Part shown: in pieces, positions 1 through 7,639 of the stretch
Position numbering within the stretch: position 1 is the first letter of the stretch
How the letters are laid out: the number at the start of each line of letters is the position of its first letter
Source: JBDLSO01 sp039799445
GTDB taxonomy: Bacteria > Patescibacteriota > Minisyncoccia > Phycocordibacterales > UBA5272
Length of the DNA stretch: 18,332 nt
Reading direction: 5' to 3'
Assembly (NCBI GenBank): GCA_039799445.1
Contig: JBDLSO010000006.1
Location: forward strand, 1 to 18,332
Notes under the pieces: model-generated
Told to the model about the DNA's origin: nothing
What the model saw: the letters and a program-made list of their open reading frames with translations, nothing else
The model's database searches: none
Position numbers and translations under genes: made by a program

Positions 1-906
1 CTCTGCATACTCTTTTTCAGAATTGTCGAGTCCTGTTTTGATTTGGACATCTTCTGAAAGTGTGGTTCTGTTTTCTTCTAAGTGTAAAATTTGATTTTCT
101 ATATTTGATTTTCTAATACGAAGTTCTGAGCTACCACCAGATACATGTAATGCAGATTTTTCATCTTGTATCCATTTCTCTTCTCTATACAGATAGACTG
201 CATAGAGTTTTGAAAGCTCTTCTGTTTGTATCTTACGTGCCTCTATTTTTTCTACTTGTTTTTTCAAAAAGTGCAGATGTGGTGCTATTTCTTTTCGAGA
301 TATTTCGGCTTCACGCAGATGTACGTCTGTTTTCTCTAATTTCTTTTCTGCATCTTTGATACGCCATTGATAGAGTTTGAGACCTAGTGCGTCTTCAATC
401 ATTTCCTTACGCTCCTTGTTGCTTGCAGTGAGTATTCTATCTGCTTCACCCTGTGAAATGATATGATGCCCTGTTGTACCAATATTAGATACAGAAAGTA
501 GTTCTTGTACATCTTTGAGTCTTACTTTTGTTTCATTGATCAAATACTCATTCACACCATCTGCATATATTTCACGTGTGATTCGTATTTCGTCAAATTG
601 GAGATACGAGAAAACTCCCTCTGTTGGTTGATTGTTTTTTCCTTTTGTATTATCAAACAAAGCTATCACACTAGCTCTTCCAAGAGGAGAAAGTTGTTCT
701 GAACCTTTGAATATCAAATCGGTTCCGAGTTTACCACGCATTGATTTGATAGATTGTTCACCTAAAACAAAACGTATTGCTTCTGCAACGTTTGATTTAC
801 CAGATCCATTTGGTCCAACAATTGCCGTGATAGGGTTATCAAGGGTGAGCTTTGTTTTTTTGCCAAATGATTTAAATCCGATTATTTCAATAGAAGACAA
901 CTGCAT
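1..906 (-). CDS. smc: Chromosome segregation SMC protein, N-terminal part (runs off the left edge)
   Basis: The reading frame opens with ATG at 906-904 and stays open for 302 codons to base 1, so the C-terminal part lies outside the window. SMC proteins are DNA-organising ATPases that dimerise and entrap chromosomal DNA. The N-terminal ATPase head is clear: residues 1-30 match the usual SMC start (IEIIGFKSFG), Walker A GPNGSGKS is at 31-38, and the SMC-type continuation RFVLGEQSIKSMRG follows. A Q-loop-like segment (ISQGEADRIL) comes before a charged helical stretch from about residue 175 that looks like the start of the first coiled coil. No SD is seen. A TGATACAAT extended -10 (921-913) lies 6 nt before the ATG, so the mRNA may be leaderless. 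The gene follows atpC on the same strand with a 41-bp gap and no visible terminator. Family assignment is secure; Rad50-like alternatives fit worse because the GEQSxKSMRG signature is SMC-type. Confidence 0.93.
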   Translation of the reverse strand, partial: MQLSSIEIIGFKSFGKKTKLTLDNPITAIVGPNGSGKSNVAEAIRFVLGEQSIKSMRGKLGTDLIFKGSEQLSPLGRASVIALFDNTKGKNNQPTEGVFSYLQFDEIRITREIYADGVNEYLINETKVRLKDVQELLSVSNIGTTGHHIISQGEADRILTASNKERKEMIEDALGLKLYQWRIKDAEKKLEKTDVHLREAEISRKEIAPHLHFLKKQVEKIEARKIQTEELSKLYAVYLYREEKWIQDEKSALHVSGGSSELRIRKSNIENQILHLEENRTTLSEDVQIKTGLDNSEKEYAE

Positions 907-912
907 ATGTAT

Positions 913-921
913 ATTGTATCA
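913..921 (-). promoter_or_regulatory. Extended -10 promoter element for smc
   Basis: On the minus strand this reads TG-A-TACAAT, with 6 nt between the hexamer and the smc ATG. A start about 7 nt downstream of the -10 would coincide with the A of ATG. No convincing -35 is seen. The call rests on similarity to the other elements in this window. Confidence 0.45.
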
Positions 922-947
922 TGTTGTATATCAAAAAACACACTGTT

Positions 948-1367
948 CTATCTATACTTTTTTGCTATTTTGATGCGATTGAGTTCTTTGTCCATAAGTG
1001 CTTCAAAACGCGCAAAATCAATATCACCCACAGAAGACATATTTTTTAATTCCTCTGCCCTCTTATAGGCTGCTTCCGCTCTATCCAAATCTATGCTTTT
1101 TGCATCTTCACTTCTGTCGACCAAAAGTATTACAATTGTTTTTTCATTCTCTTGTTTAACTTCAAGTACCCCATTCCACACAGCAACAGGTCTACGACCT
1201 AGCTCGGTTGCAATAGTTAATTCACCGGCCTGTATAACTGAAATCAGTGGAATATGATGCGGATATATTGTTACCTCACCCGAAATAGTTGGAACAACAA
1301 CAAAAGACGCTTCTTCATTTATAAGAGCTCCAAGTGGTGTAATAATTTGCAATGAAATAGTTGACAT
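948..1367 (-). CDS. atpC: F-type ATP synthase epsilon subunit
   Basis: This 139-aa protein is the F1 central-stalk epsilon subunit, which links the gamma rotor to the c-ring and can inhibit ATP hydrolysis. The N-terminal beta-sandwich is recognisable (ITPLGALI.EEASFVVVPTISGEVTIYPHHIPLISVI at about residues 9-46, matching the family pattern G..G..tvlp.H.Pl). A C-terminal helical hairpin from about residue 88 contains RAEAAYKRAEE, the usual epsilon C-terminal form. The length is normal. ATG is at 1367. It lies downstream of atpD, separated by 144 bp that hold a candidate 34-codon reading frame ending 2 nt before this start, so translation could be coupled. No SD is visible. The identity is sure from sequence and position. 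Confidence 0.95.
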   Translation of the reverse strand: MSTISLQIITPLGALINEEASFVVVPTISGEVTIYPHHIPLISVIQAGELTIATELGRRPVAVWNGVLEVKQENEKTIVILLVDRSEDAKSIDLDRAEAAYKRAEELKNMSSVGDIDFARFEALMDKELNRIKIAKKYR

Positions 1368-1369
1368 GT

Positions 1370-1474
1370 TTATTTGTGATGAATGATTTTGTGAACTATA
1401 TACTCTACAAAATGAATGAACTTTTCGAGTAATTCTTCTGTGACTCCAATTAAAAAGTGTAGTAATCCGTGCAT
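1370..1474 (-). CDS. Candidate 34-aa histidine-rich amphipathic microprotein between atpD and atpC
   Basis: An ATG at 1474-1472 opens a 34-codon frame ending with TAA at 1372-1370, only 2 nt before the atpC ATG and 37 nt after the atpD stop. The peptide starts MHGLLHFLIG and ends HKIIHHK. From residue 15 on, the hydrophobic residues fall in pairs at 15/16, 19/20, 22/23, 26/27 and 30/31, the spacing expected of one face of an amphipathic helix. The other face carries Glu, Lys and His. Six of 34 residues are histidine. This regularity and the exact fit in the operon gap argue for a real peptide. Against it: no SD or clear -10 is visible, and I know of no family. It might bind the membrane or the Fo/F1 stalk region, but that is a guess. 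Without the ATG the open frame extends only 11 codons upstream. Confidence 0.45.
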   Translation of the reverse strand: MHGLLHFLIGVTEELLEKFIHFVEYIVHKIIHHK

Positions 1475-1511
1475 AATATGATGACGTATATAAGGTAACG
1501 CCGAGAGTTAT

Positions 1512-2879
1512 TTACTTTACTTCATCTATACTACCCTTCATGTAGAAAGCAGACTCTGACTTGTCGTCATGTTTCCCTTCTAGTATTTCTTTAAACGATC
1601 TGATAGTATCCGCAAGTGATACATATGACCCACTGATACCAGTGAATTGTTCTGCCACAAAGAAAGGTTGTGACAAGAATTTCTGTATACGTCTTGCACG
1701 TCCAACTATTTTTTTGTCTTCATCAGAAAGCTCGTCCATACCCAAGATTGCGATAATGTCTTGCAAGTCTTTATATCGTTGCAGTACTTTTTGCACACCA
1801 CGCGCTACTTCATAATGCTCTTCTCCCACTATATGTGGTTGAAGCACTGTCGATGTAGAATCAAGTGGGTCTACCGCAGGATAAATACCAAGTTCAGAAA
1901 GTGAACGCGAGAGTACTACTGTCGAGTCAAGGTGACTAAATGTCGTTGCTGGCGCTGGGTCAGTCAGGTCGTCAGCTGGCACATATACCGCTTGTACCGA
2001 AGTGATTGATCCCTTGTCTGTCGATGTAATACGCTCTTGAAGTGAACCCATTTCACTTGCGAGTGTCGGTTGATACCCCACAGCAGATGGCATACGACCC
2101 AAGAGTGCTGAAAGCTCAGAACCTGCCTGTGTAAAACGGAAAATATTATCGACAAAGAGGAGTAAATCCTTGTTTTCTTCATCACGGAAATACTCTGCCA
2201 TAGAAAGTGCAGAAAGAGCAACACGTGCACGAGCTCCTGGTGGTTCATTCATTTGTCCAAAGACAAGTACTGTTTTATCGAGTACGCCTGATTCCTCCAT
2301 TTCGCGGTACAGGTCATTACCTTCGCGACTTCGCTCTCCAACTCCTGCAAATACAGAGTATCCACCTTGTGCACTAGCAATATTGTGAATAAGCTCTTGT
2401 ATGATAACAGTTTTTCCTACACCCGCTCCCCCAAATAGTCCAATCTTGCCACCGCGCAAAAACGGACAGATAAGGTCAATTACTTTTATTCCAGTTTCCA
2501 ATACTTCTGCTTGTATTGACTGTTTGTCAAACGCTGGTGCAGATCGATGTATATCATATTTCTTCTGTGTGTTTGGTACTGGTTTGCCATCAATTGGATT
2601 TCCGACAACATCAAACATTCTTCCAAGTACTTCTGAACCAACAGGTACTTGTATTTGATTTCCCGTATCTACTACTTCTTGTCCACGCACTAGTCCGTCT
2701 GTACTACTCATAGCAATAGTTCGTACCACGCCGTATCCAATATGACCTGCAACTTCGAGTACAAGCGTAGTACCCTGATTCTGCGCAGTAAGCGCACTGT
2801 AAATAGCTGGGAGATCGCCTTCAAAAGTGACATCAACTACTGGCCCAATTATCTGTGTTATTTTTCCGATTTGATTCAT
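1512..2879 (-). CDS. atpD: F-type ATP synthase beta subunit (catalytic)
   Basis: This 455-aa subunit carries the catalytic nucleotide sites of F1. Walker A GGAGVGKT lies at residues 150-157, the GERSREGNDLY segment with the catalytic Glu at 182 follows, and the C-terminal half contains the DELSDEDK segment (DELSEED in most homologues) near the end, where gamma contacts the subunit. Length is close to the usual 460-480 residues. ATG at 2879 fits the family N-terminus (G.I.QIIGPVVDVTF). The upstream neighbour on the same strand is the membrane-protein gene, 7 bp away, and not atpG, so the usual A-G-D-C order is interrupted by two extra genes. No SD is seen. All catalytic motifs are intact. Confidence 0.98.
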   Translation of the reverse strand: MNQIGKITQIIGPVVDVTFEGDLPAIYSALTAQNQGTTLVLEVAGHIGYGVVRTIAMSSTDGLVRGQEVVDTGNQIQVPVGSEVLGRMFDVVGNPIDGKPVPNTQKKYDIHRSAPAFDKQSIQAEVLETGIKVIDLICPFLRGGKIGLFGGAGVGKTVIIQELIHNIASAQGGYSVFAGVGERSREGNDLYREMEESGVLDKTVLVFGQMNEPPGARARVALSALSMAEYFRDEENKDLLLFVDNIFRFTQAGSELSALLGRMPSAVGYQPTLASEMGSLQERITSTDKGSITSVQAVYVPADDLTDPAPATTFSHLDSTVVLSRSLSELGIYPAVDPLDSTSTVLQPHIVGEEHYEVARGVQKVLQRYKDLQDIIAILGMDELSDEDKKIVGRARRIQKFLSQPFFVAEQFTGISGSYVSLADTIRSFKEILEGKHDDKSESAFYMKGSIDEVK

Positions 2880-2886
2880 ATTGGTA

Positions 2887-3756
2887 TTAAATATATTCTT
2901 CTGTTAATAGACTTTCTGAAATCAGAGTACCTATTTCTGTTGAAAAGAATAAAAGAGAACAACATATTGCTAGTATTACTACTACTGTAAGTACTGCAAA
3001 TATAGTTGAGACGGTTACTATTTTTGTATCTGAAACAGAGCGTATTGTATGGATTGTATTATGCTTAGTTAGTCGCGTGTACAATTCATAACCAAGATTC
3101 AGTGTAAATATAGCAACAAAAATTGAAACAATACCCCCGATATACAATATCAGTTCTGTTGCCAAACTAAGCACAAAAAGACTTATGATAAATAGTAGTA
3201 TTTTCCAGAAATGGTTTTTTACCAGATGACTACTCGTGATGATTGTTTGTTTTGTATTTTTGCTTTCAAGTAACGCTATAAATGTAGCGAAATAGAGCAC
3301 AACTGAAATCCATATACCAGGGAATACAAAAAGTATATATCCGCCCAGTTGCACCAATCCGATAGCTGCTATAACTATAATATAGTTCGGAGCTGCTGCA
3401 ATTGCTTTTGTAAGTAGTGGCCTGAACTCATATGTAGGGTGCGCAATCAGATATATATTCATCATTGAAACAATAATACTAGATATGATGATTGCTATTG
3501 CCACCACAACAGCCAAAGTAAGTAATATTGAACTTATAATAAGTGATTCTGGTAGTATTGAGTATAGTCCAAACAAAAGAGCGCCTGATGCTAGAACAAA
3601 AGCTCCAAGAAATAACAAATAGAAAGCAAGTAATGCCAGTATTGGAACAACTGATTTTTTAAAATGTCCATATGCTCCTTTATATACCGAGAAAAATCCC
3701 AAATCTGCTTTCGGATGCCCTTTCTTTGTTTCGTCTGTTGTTGTGTGTGTTGTCAT
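2887..3756 (-). CDS. Multi-pass integral membrane protein, related to the glycerophosphodiesterase membrane-domain type
   Basis: This 289-aa protein has a short hydrophilic N-terminus and then about six to seven hydrophobic segments. They sit near residues 33-58, 68-95, 125-150, 150-170, 190-212, 213-235 and 255-277. The central part (FPGIWISVVLYF..FIALLESK, then a Thr/Ser-rich helix and a Lys/Trp helix) resembles the conserved core of small membrane domains in the GPDPase_memb/DUF975 style, where a PGI motif and a Glu precede a cytoplasmic helix. I cannot name the function. ATG at 3756 is preferred; a GTG at 3771 would add five residues and overlap the Nudix gene by 8 bp. A TATAAT hexamer ends 6 nt before the ATG, the same geometry as other putative leaderless genes here. 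Its place between the Nudix gene and atpD is unusual for an atp operon. Confidence 0.8.
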   Translation of the reverse strand: MTTHTTTDETKKGHPKADLGFFSVYKGAYGHFKKSVVPILALLAFYLLFLGAFVLASGALLFGLYSILPESLIISSILLTLAVVVAIAIIISSIIVSMMNIYLIAHPTYEFRPLLTKAIAAAPNYIIVIAAIGLVQLGGYILFVFPGIWISVVLYFATFIALLESKNTKQTIITSSHLVKNHFWKILLFIISLFVLSLATELILYIGGIVSIFVAIFTLNLGYELYTRLTKHNTIHTIRSVSDTKIVTVSTIFAVLTVVVILAICCSLLFFSTEIGTLISESLLTEEYI

Positions 3757-3762
3757 ATGAAA

Positions 3763-3768
3763 ATTATA
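3763..3768 (-). promoter_or_regulatory. Internal -10 element before the membrane-protein gene
   Basis: A perfect TATAAT on the minus strand lies inside the last codons of the Nudix gene, 6 nt before the ATG at 3756. No -35 is clear. It may give a second, leaderless transcript for the membrane gene, atpD and atpC. An AT-rich stretch could produce this by chance. Confidence 0.35.
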
Positions 3769-4333
3769 CACTATTAAATATTTTTTGTCGCAGATTTTCT
3801 TTGAACTCTTTATTACCGGCAGCTTTTTCTAATATATGCAGTAAATCTTTGTTTCTAAAATGCTGTTCATCTTTGAGAGCTATAAATTGCTCAAAATCGA
3901 TTTCTCTAACTGTAATTTTCTCTCCTCCATTATCAAGGTGTTGCTCTACTGTTTTCTGTGCATTCCTTGCAATATAGAAGTGATTTGTGTATGCAATTCT
4001 AGAACCTATACCACTTTGATACCACTCTTCCCAATCATCACTCGTATACCCTGTTTCTTCGATGAGTTCACGCATAGCACCTATGAGTGGTAACTCATCT
4101 TTTTCTAATTCACCGGCAGGCAAGGTGATAAATGGTGCGCGTCCAGGTTGTTCTTCGTCTAGCAATAGTATTTTCTCTCCCGCTACTGTAACAATCATAG
4201 TTACTGAATCCGTTCTACTGAGCATTTCAAATGTTTTGAAACTACCATCAAATTGCTCCTGTTCCCATTGCCAAACTTCGAATACTACACCTTCAAATAC
4301 TTTGATTGCAGTTTTGGGTATTTGCGATTTCAT
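3764..4333 (-). CDS. Nudix hydrolase, ADP-ribose-pyrophosphatase-like
   Basis: The 189-aa protein has an intact Nudix box (G-x5-E-x7-REUxEExGU) at residues 74-96: Gly74, Glu80, Arg88-Glu89, Glu92-Glu93 and Gly95-Tyr96, the residues that hold the catalytic divalent metals. The N-terminal strand region (VFEGVVFEVWQWEQEQFDGS.KTFEML.R) and LPAGELEKDE resemble ADP-ribose or nucleoside-diphosphate-sugar pyrophosphatases, so it probably cleaves a nucleoside diphosphate linked to another moiety. The substrate cannot be fixed from sequence. It starts with ATG 3 bp after the atpG stop and is probably cotranscribed with the ATP synthase genes. Such an enzyme inside an atp operon is atypical and could be a metabolite house-cleaning function carried along. 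Confidence 0.9.
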   Translation of the reverse strand: MKSQIPKTAIKVFEGVVFEVWQWEQEQFDGSFKTFEMLSRTDSVTMIVTVAGEKILLLDEEQPGRAPFITLPAGELEKDELPLIGAMRELIEETGYTSDDWEEWYQSGIGSRIAYTNHFYIARNAQKTVEQHLDNGGEKITVREIDFEQFIALKDEQHFRNKDLLHILEKAAGNKEFKENLRQKIFNSV

Positions 4334-4336
4334 ACT

Positions 4337-5221
4337 CTATGCTACTGCGCCAGCACCTGCTGCTATCTCTGCTAATTCTTGCGTCACCGCATCTTGTCTG
4401 GCACGATTATAACTAATAGTGAGTATGCGTTGTATTTCTTTTGCATTATCACTTGCTGTTTTCATCGCAAACATGCGAGTAGAGTGCTCACTTGCTGATG
4501 CGTCACAGAGAGCTCCAAATATAACAGCTGAGAGCAGTCTTGGTACTATCTCTTCAAGCACAGTACTCTCATTTGGTTCAAATATAGTTTCCCTTTGTCC
4601 TGCAATTACTACTTGGTCTTCGCTGTTTGTGATCTCTTCAATACTCTTTGTATCAAGAGGAAATAGTTTTCTTATCTTTGGAGTATAATTCATTTGTTTT
4701 ACAAAATGAGTATACAATATCCCTACATAGCCATATTCATTTTTGTTGTATAGTTCAAGTACTGTTTGAAGCACACTCTCTGCATCTTCTATGCGGGGTG
4801 TATCAGTTATATCAGTGAAACTTGCCCTTATTGCAAGTCCTGTTCTTTTTGCAATTTTCTCTGCTTGCTTGCCGATTGTAATGAGTTCTATACTCTTTGC
4901 CTCTTGTGCTTTTATGTATTGAATAAGCTTTCTATACAAGTTAGTATTATAACTACCACATAGTCCTTTGTTAGAAGAAACAAGTATAAGAAGCTCTGTC
5001 TTGCTTTCTCTCATTTTGAAATAGCTGTGTTCGCTATTTGTTTTTTGCGATATATGAGAGAGTATATTGAGTGCAGCGAGGGAGTAGCTTCTAACCAAAA
5101 GTGCAGCAAAAGTTGCCTTTTTCATCTTAGAAACACTTACCATTTCCATGGTACGTGTGATTTTTCTGATATTACCAACTCCTTTTATTTTTTGCTTTAT
5201 TGCTTTTGCTGCTACTGCCAT
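4337..5221 (-). CDS. atpG: F-type ATP synthase gamma subunit
   Basis: At 294 aa this is the rotor shaft of F1. The N-terminal helix (AIKQKIKGVGNIRKITRTMEMVSVSKMKKA, residues about 7-36) is the highly conserved family signature that inserts into the alpha3beta3 ring. The central domain has VSSNKGLCGSYNTNLYR near residues 82-98, also diagnostic. The C-terminal helix contains TRMFAMKTASDNAKEIQRILTISYNRARQDAVTQELAEIAAGAGA, again typical. Length is normal. ATG at 5221 gives the expected M-A start; the gene lies 18 bp after atpA. No SD is evident. The next gene downstream is the Nudix hydrolase and not atpD. Confidence 0.97.
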   Translation of the reverse strand: MAVAAKAIKQKIKGVGNIRKITRTMEMVSVSKMKKATFAALLVRSYSLAALNILSHISQKTNSEHSYFKMRESKTELLILVSSNKGLCGSYNTNLYRKLIQYIKAQEAKSIELITIGKQAEKIAKRTGLAIRASFTDITDTPRIEDAESVLQTVLELYNKNEYGYVGILYTHFVKQMNYTPKIRKLFPLDTKSIEEITNSEDQVVIAGQRETIFEPNESTVLEEIVPRLLSAVIFGALCDASASEHSTRMFAMKTASDNAKEIQRILTISYNRARQDAVTQELAEIAAGAGAVA

Positions 5222-5239
5222 AAGTATGTACGTAGAGTA

Positions 5240-6751
5240 TTAATCTGCTATATAGAATTCACTTTTTGTCTCTTTGAATACATCAAAAGATTTTTTGAGG
5301 GCTGTAGCTATTTCATCTGACCAACTTGTATTGATATCAGCATACAGTTTTGATTCTTCTCTTTTGATATATGCATGTAATTCTTTTTCCCAGTTTGATA
5401 ATTGTGCTATTTCAACACCATCTGCATATCCTTCGCCGAGTGCAAATATAGTGATAACTTGTTCACTTACTCCAAGCGGTGAACCTTCTATTTGTTTGAG
5501 TAATTCTACACCTCTTTTACCACGCTCGATAGTACGTTTTGTTTCTGGATCAAGGTCAGAGTCAAATTGCGCAAAACTTTCAAGCTCACGATATTGAGCA
5601 AGTGACAATTTAAGTTTGCCTGCAACTTTTTTCATAGACTTTACTTGTGCAGAAGAACCTACTCGAGATACCGAGAATCCAACATCAATAGCGGGACGAA
5701 TACCTTTGTTAAACATATTTGAATCGAGGAAAATCTGTCCATCGGTTATAGAGATCACATTGGTTGGGATATATGCCGATATATCTCCTGCTTGTGTTTC
5801 AATGATTGGGAGTGCTGTGATAGACCCGCCTCCATTTTCTACATTGCGTCGACATGATCTCTCCAAGAGACGTGAGTGTAGATAAAACACATCTCCAGGA
5901 TACGCCTCACGTCCAGGTGGGCGACGCAAAAGTAGCGAGAGTTCGCGATATGCAACAGCATGCTTCGAGAGATCGTCGTAGACAACAAGTGCGTCGCGTC
6001 CTTGATCCATGAAGAATTCTGCTACAGCAGTACCACTGTATGGTGCGATATACGATACCGCTGAACCTTGCGATACACCCGCCAGTACTATTACCGTATA
6101 TTCCAAAGCACCAGCTACTCGTAGTTTCTCTACTATTTGTGCAATCTTTGATTCTTTTTGCGAGATAGCAACATAGACACAAATAATATCTTTTCCTTTT
6201 TGATTGATAATTGTGTCAATCGCAATAGACGTCTTGCCTGTTTGTCTGTCACCGATGATAAGCTCACGCTGTCCACGTCCAACAGGTATCATTGCATCTA
6301 TTGCTTTAATACCAGTTTGTAGTGGTACATTGACTGGCTCTCGTGACATAACACCAGCTGCAATACGCTCGATTGGATATTCTTTTGTTCCTTTGATATC
6401 ACCTTTACCATCTAGTGGATTTAAGAGTGGGTCTACAACTCGCCCGAGCAATTCTTCACCAACAGAAATAGAAAGTATTTTACCGGTACGTGTCACAGTA
6501 TCTCCTTCTTTTACCTTTCGAGAGTTTCCGATAGTCACCGCACCAACAATATCTGCTTCGAGATTAAGTGCGAGGAGTGTCTCACCTGTTTGAGAAGTCA
6601 ACATTTCCATAGAGGCGGTATCACGTAGTCCCAAGATACGCACGATACCATCACTACTAGTGTCAACGGTTCCAATAGACTGCTCAGTCATTCCTGCGAC
6701 AGTGCCATCTATATGTTCTTCTATTTCTTTGATTATTGTTTGTATTGACAT
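5240..6751 (-). CDS. atpA: F-type ATP synthase alpha subunit
   Basis: This 503-aa F1 subunit carries the non-catalytic nucleotide sites and the arginine finger. Walker A GDRQTGKT lies at residues 167-174, the segment GRDALVVYDDLSKHAVAYRE at about 251-270, and the VSRVGSSAQ motif with Arg363 at 361-369. The N-terminal helix (about 1-20), which binds delta and the peripheral stalk, is present, and the length is normal. It starts at ATG 6751, 4 nt after the atpH stop. The order F-H-A-G is the canonical one. All functional residues I can check are intact. Confidence 0.98.
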   Translation of the reverse strand: MSIQTIIKEIEEHIDGTVAGMTEQSIGTVDTSSDGIVRILGLRDTASMEMLTSQTGETLLALNLEADIVGAVTIGNSRKVKEGDTVTRTGKILSISVGEELLGRVVDPLLNPLDGKGDIKGTKEYPIERIAAGVMSREPVNVPLQTGIKAIDAMIPVGRGQRELIIGDRQTGKTSIAIDTIINQKGKDIICVYVAISQKESKIAQIVEKLRVAGALEYTVIVLAGVSQGSAVSYIAPYSGTAVAEFFMDQGRDALVVYDDLSKHAVAYRELSLLLRRPPGREAYPGDVFYLHSRLLERSCRRNVENGGGSITALPIIETQAGDISAYIPTNVISITDGQIFLDSNMFNKGIRPAIDVGFSVSRVGSSAQVKSMKKVAGKLKLSLAQYRELESFAQFDSDLDPETKRTIERGKRGVELLKQIEGSPLGVSEQVITIFALGEGYADGVEIAQLSNWEKELHAYIKREESKLYADINTSWSDEIATALKKSFDVFKETKSEFYIAD

Positions 6752-6755
6752 ACTT

Positions 6756-7130
6756 TTATAGTTTTTTAAGTTCGTTTATGTATCTTTGTGCGCTTGCATC
6801 ATAGAGTATTCCTTTGTGAACCGCTCTGAATCCTGCGAGTAGTTCTGGTTTTTGTATTTGTGTTATCTCAACATCAGTGTCACTCGTTATCTTTGTTGCA
6901 ATAGTACTGAGACTTTCTTGGCTGAGTACAAATGGTGACTCGATACATATCTGATCTGAAGCTCTTTGTGTCTCAAAATAGAATTGTAATTTTTGTAGTA
7001 TCGGAAGTACTAGCTCCTTTTTACCCCATTTTGTGAGTACATTTTCGAGTCTCTCAATGCTCGATTTGCTACTTCCACTTTTCTCTATTGAGTGTCTGAG
7101 ACTCTGCGCTATTTTCTCTATATCGGTCAT
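6756..7130 (-). CDS. atpH: F-type ATP synthase delta subunit, short form
   Basis: I place the start at ATG 7130, 1 nt after the atpF stop, giving 124 aa. An ATG at 7172 would add 14 residues but overlap atpF by 41 bp. Delta joins the top of F1 to the b subunits. The C-terminal part has the conserved pattern of the family: V-E-I-T (about 87-90), LLAGFRA...GILYDAS near residues 96-112 (family: l.gG..v..g...iD.S) and a final helix INELKKL. The usual delta is about 175-180 aa with a six-helix N-terminal domain; here that domain is shortened by roughly 50 residues. Position between atpF and atpA supports the identity strongly, sequence alone moderately. Confidence 0.85.
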   Translation of the reverse strand: MTDIEKIAQSLRHSIEKSGSSKSSIERLENVLTKWGKKELVLPILQKLQFYFETQRASDQICIESPFVLSQESLSTIATKITSDTDVEITQIQKPELLAGFRAVHKGILYDASAQRYINELKKL

Positions 7131-7131
7131 A

Positions 7132-7632
7132 TTATTTTGTAAGAATACGCTTAATATATTGCTCATTTTCACTTGCAGTCATTTTTTCTAGCAATATTTT
7201 TTCTACCATTTGTGCAGCGAGAGCTGGAACAATCTTTTGTATTTCTTTGTCTGATATAGCACTTAGTTCAGCTTGTTTTTTGTGTGCCTTTGCAATGATT
7301 TCTTCTGCCTCTTTTTCGGCTTTTGTATGCAAATCAGCTGCAAGCACAAGTGCCTTCTCTTCACCAGAAGATACTATTGCCTGCGCTGAGAGTGCTGCTT
7401 CTTTGAGTACTCGAGCTTTCTCGGTTTCACTACTTGCCAGTAGCGACTCTGCCTCTTTGGCATCAGAGAGTCCTTTTTCTATTTTTGCTTTTCTCTCTGC
7501 GATAGCCTTTTGCACAGACCCAAAGAAAAAATGTTTGAGTACGAAAAATATAATAAGGAAATTAACTAGATTTGCGAGTGCAATTCTCCAGTCAAAACCA
7601 AGACTACCAAGAGCTTGCGTAAGTACATCCAT
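7132..7632 (-). CDS. atpF: F-type ATP synthase b subunit
   Basis: This 166-aa protein forms the peripheral stalk. The N-terminus holds one membrane helix (NLVNFLIIFFVLKHFFF, about residues 21-37), followed by a long, Ala/Glu/Lys-rich right-handed coiled-coil-like helix: VQKAIAERKAKIEKGLSDAKEAE, about 40-62, is very typical of b subunits. The C-terminal part (MVEKILLEKM) is the delta-binding end. Length is standard. ATG at 7632 lies 7 bp after the atpE stop. No SD is visible. Confidence 0.96.
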   Translation of the reverse strand: MDVLTQALGSLGFDWRIALANLVNFLIIFFVLKHFFFGSVQKAIAERKAKIEKGLSDAKEAESLLASSETEKARVLKEAALSAQAIVSSGEEKALVLAADLHTKAEKEAEEIIAKAHKKQAELSAISDKEIQKIVPALAAQMVEKILLEKMTASENEQYIKRILTK

Positions 7633-7639
7633 TGCTTTA

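Noticed and set aside
7131..7172. ATG at 7172 as the atpH start
   Set aside because: It overlaps the end of atpF by 41 bp, while ATG 7130 lies 1 nt after the atpF stop, the usual style of this operon.
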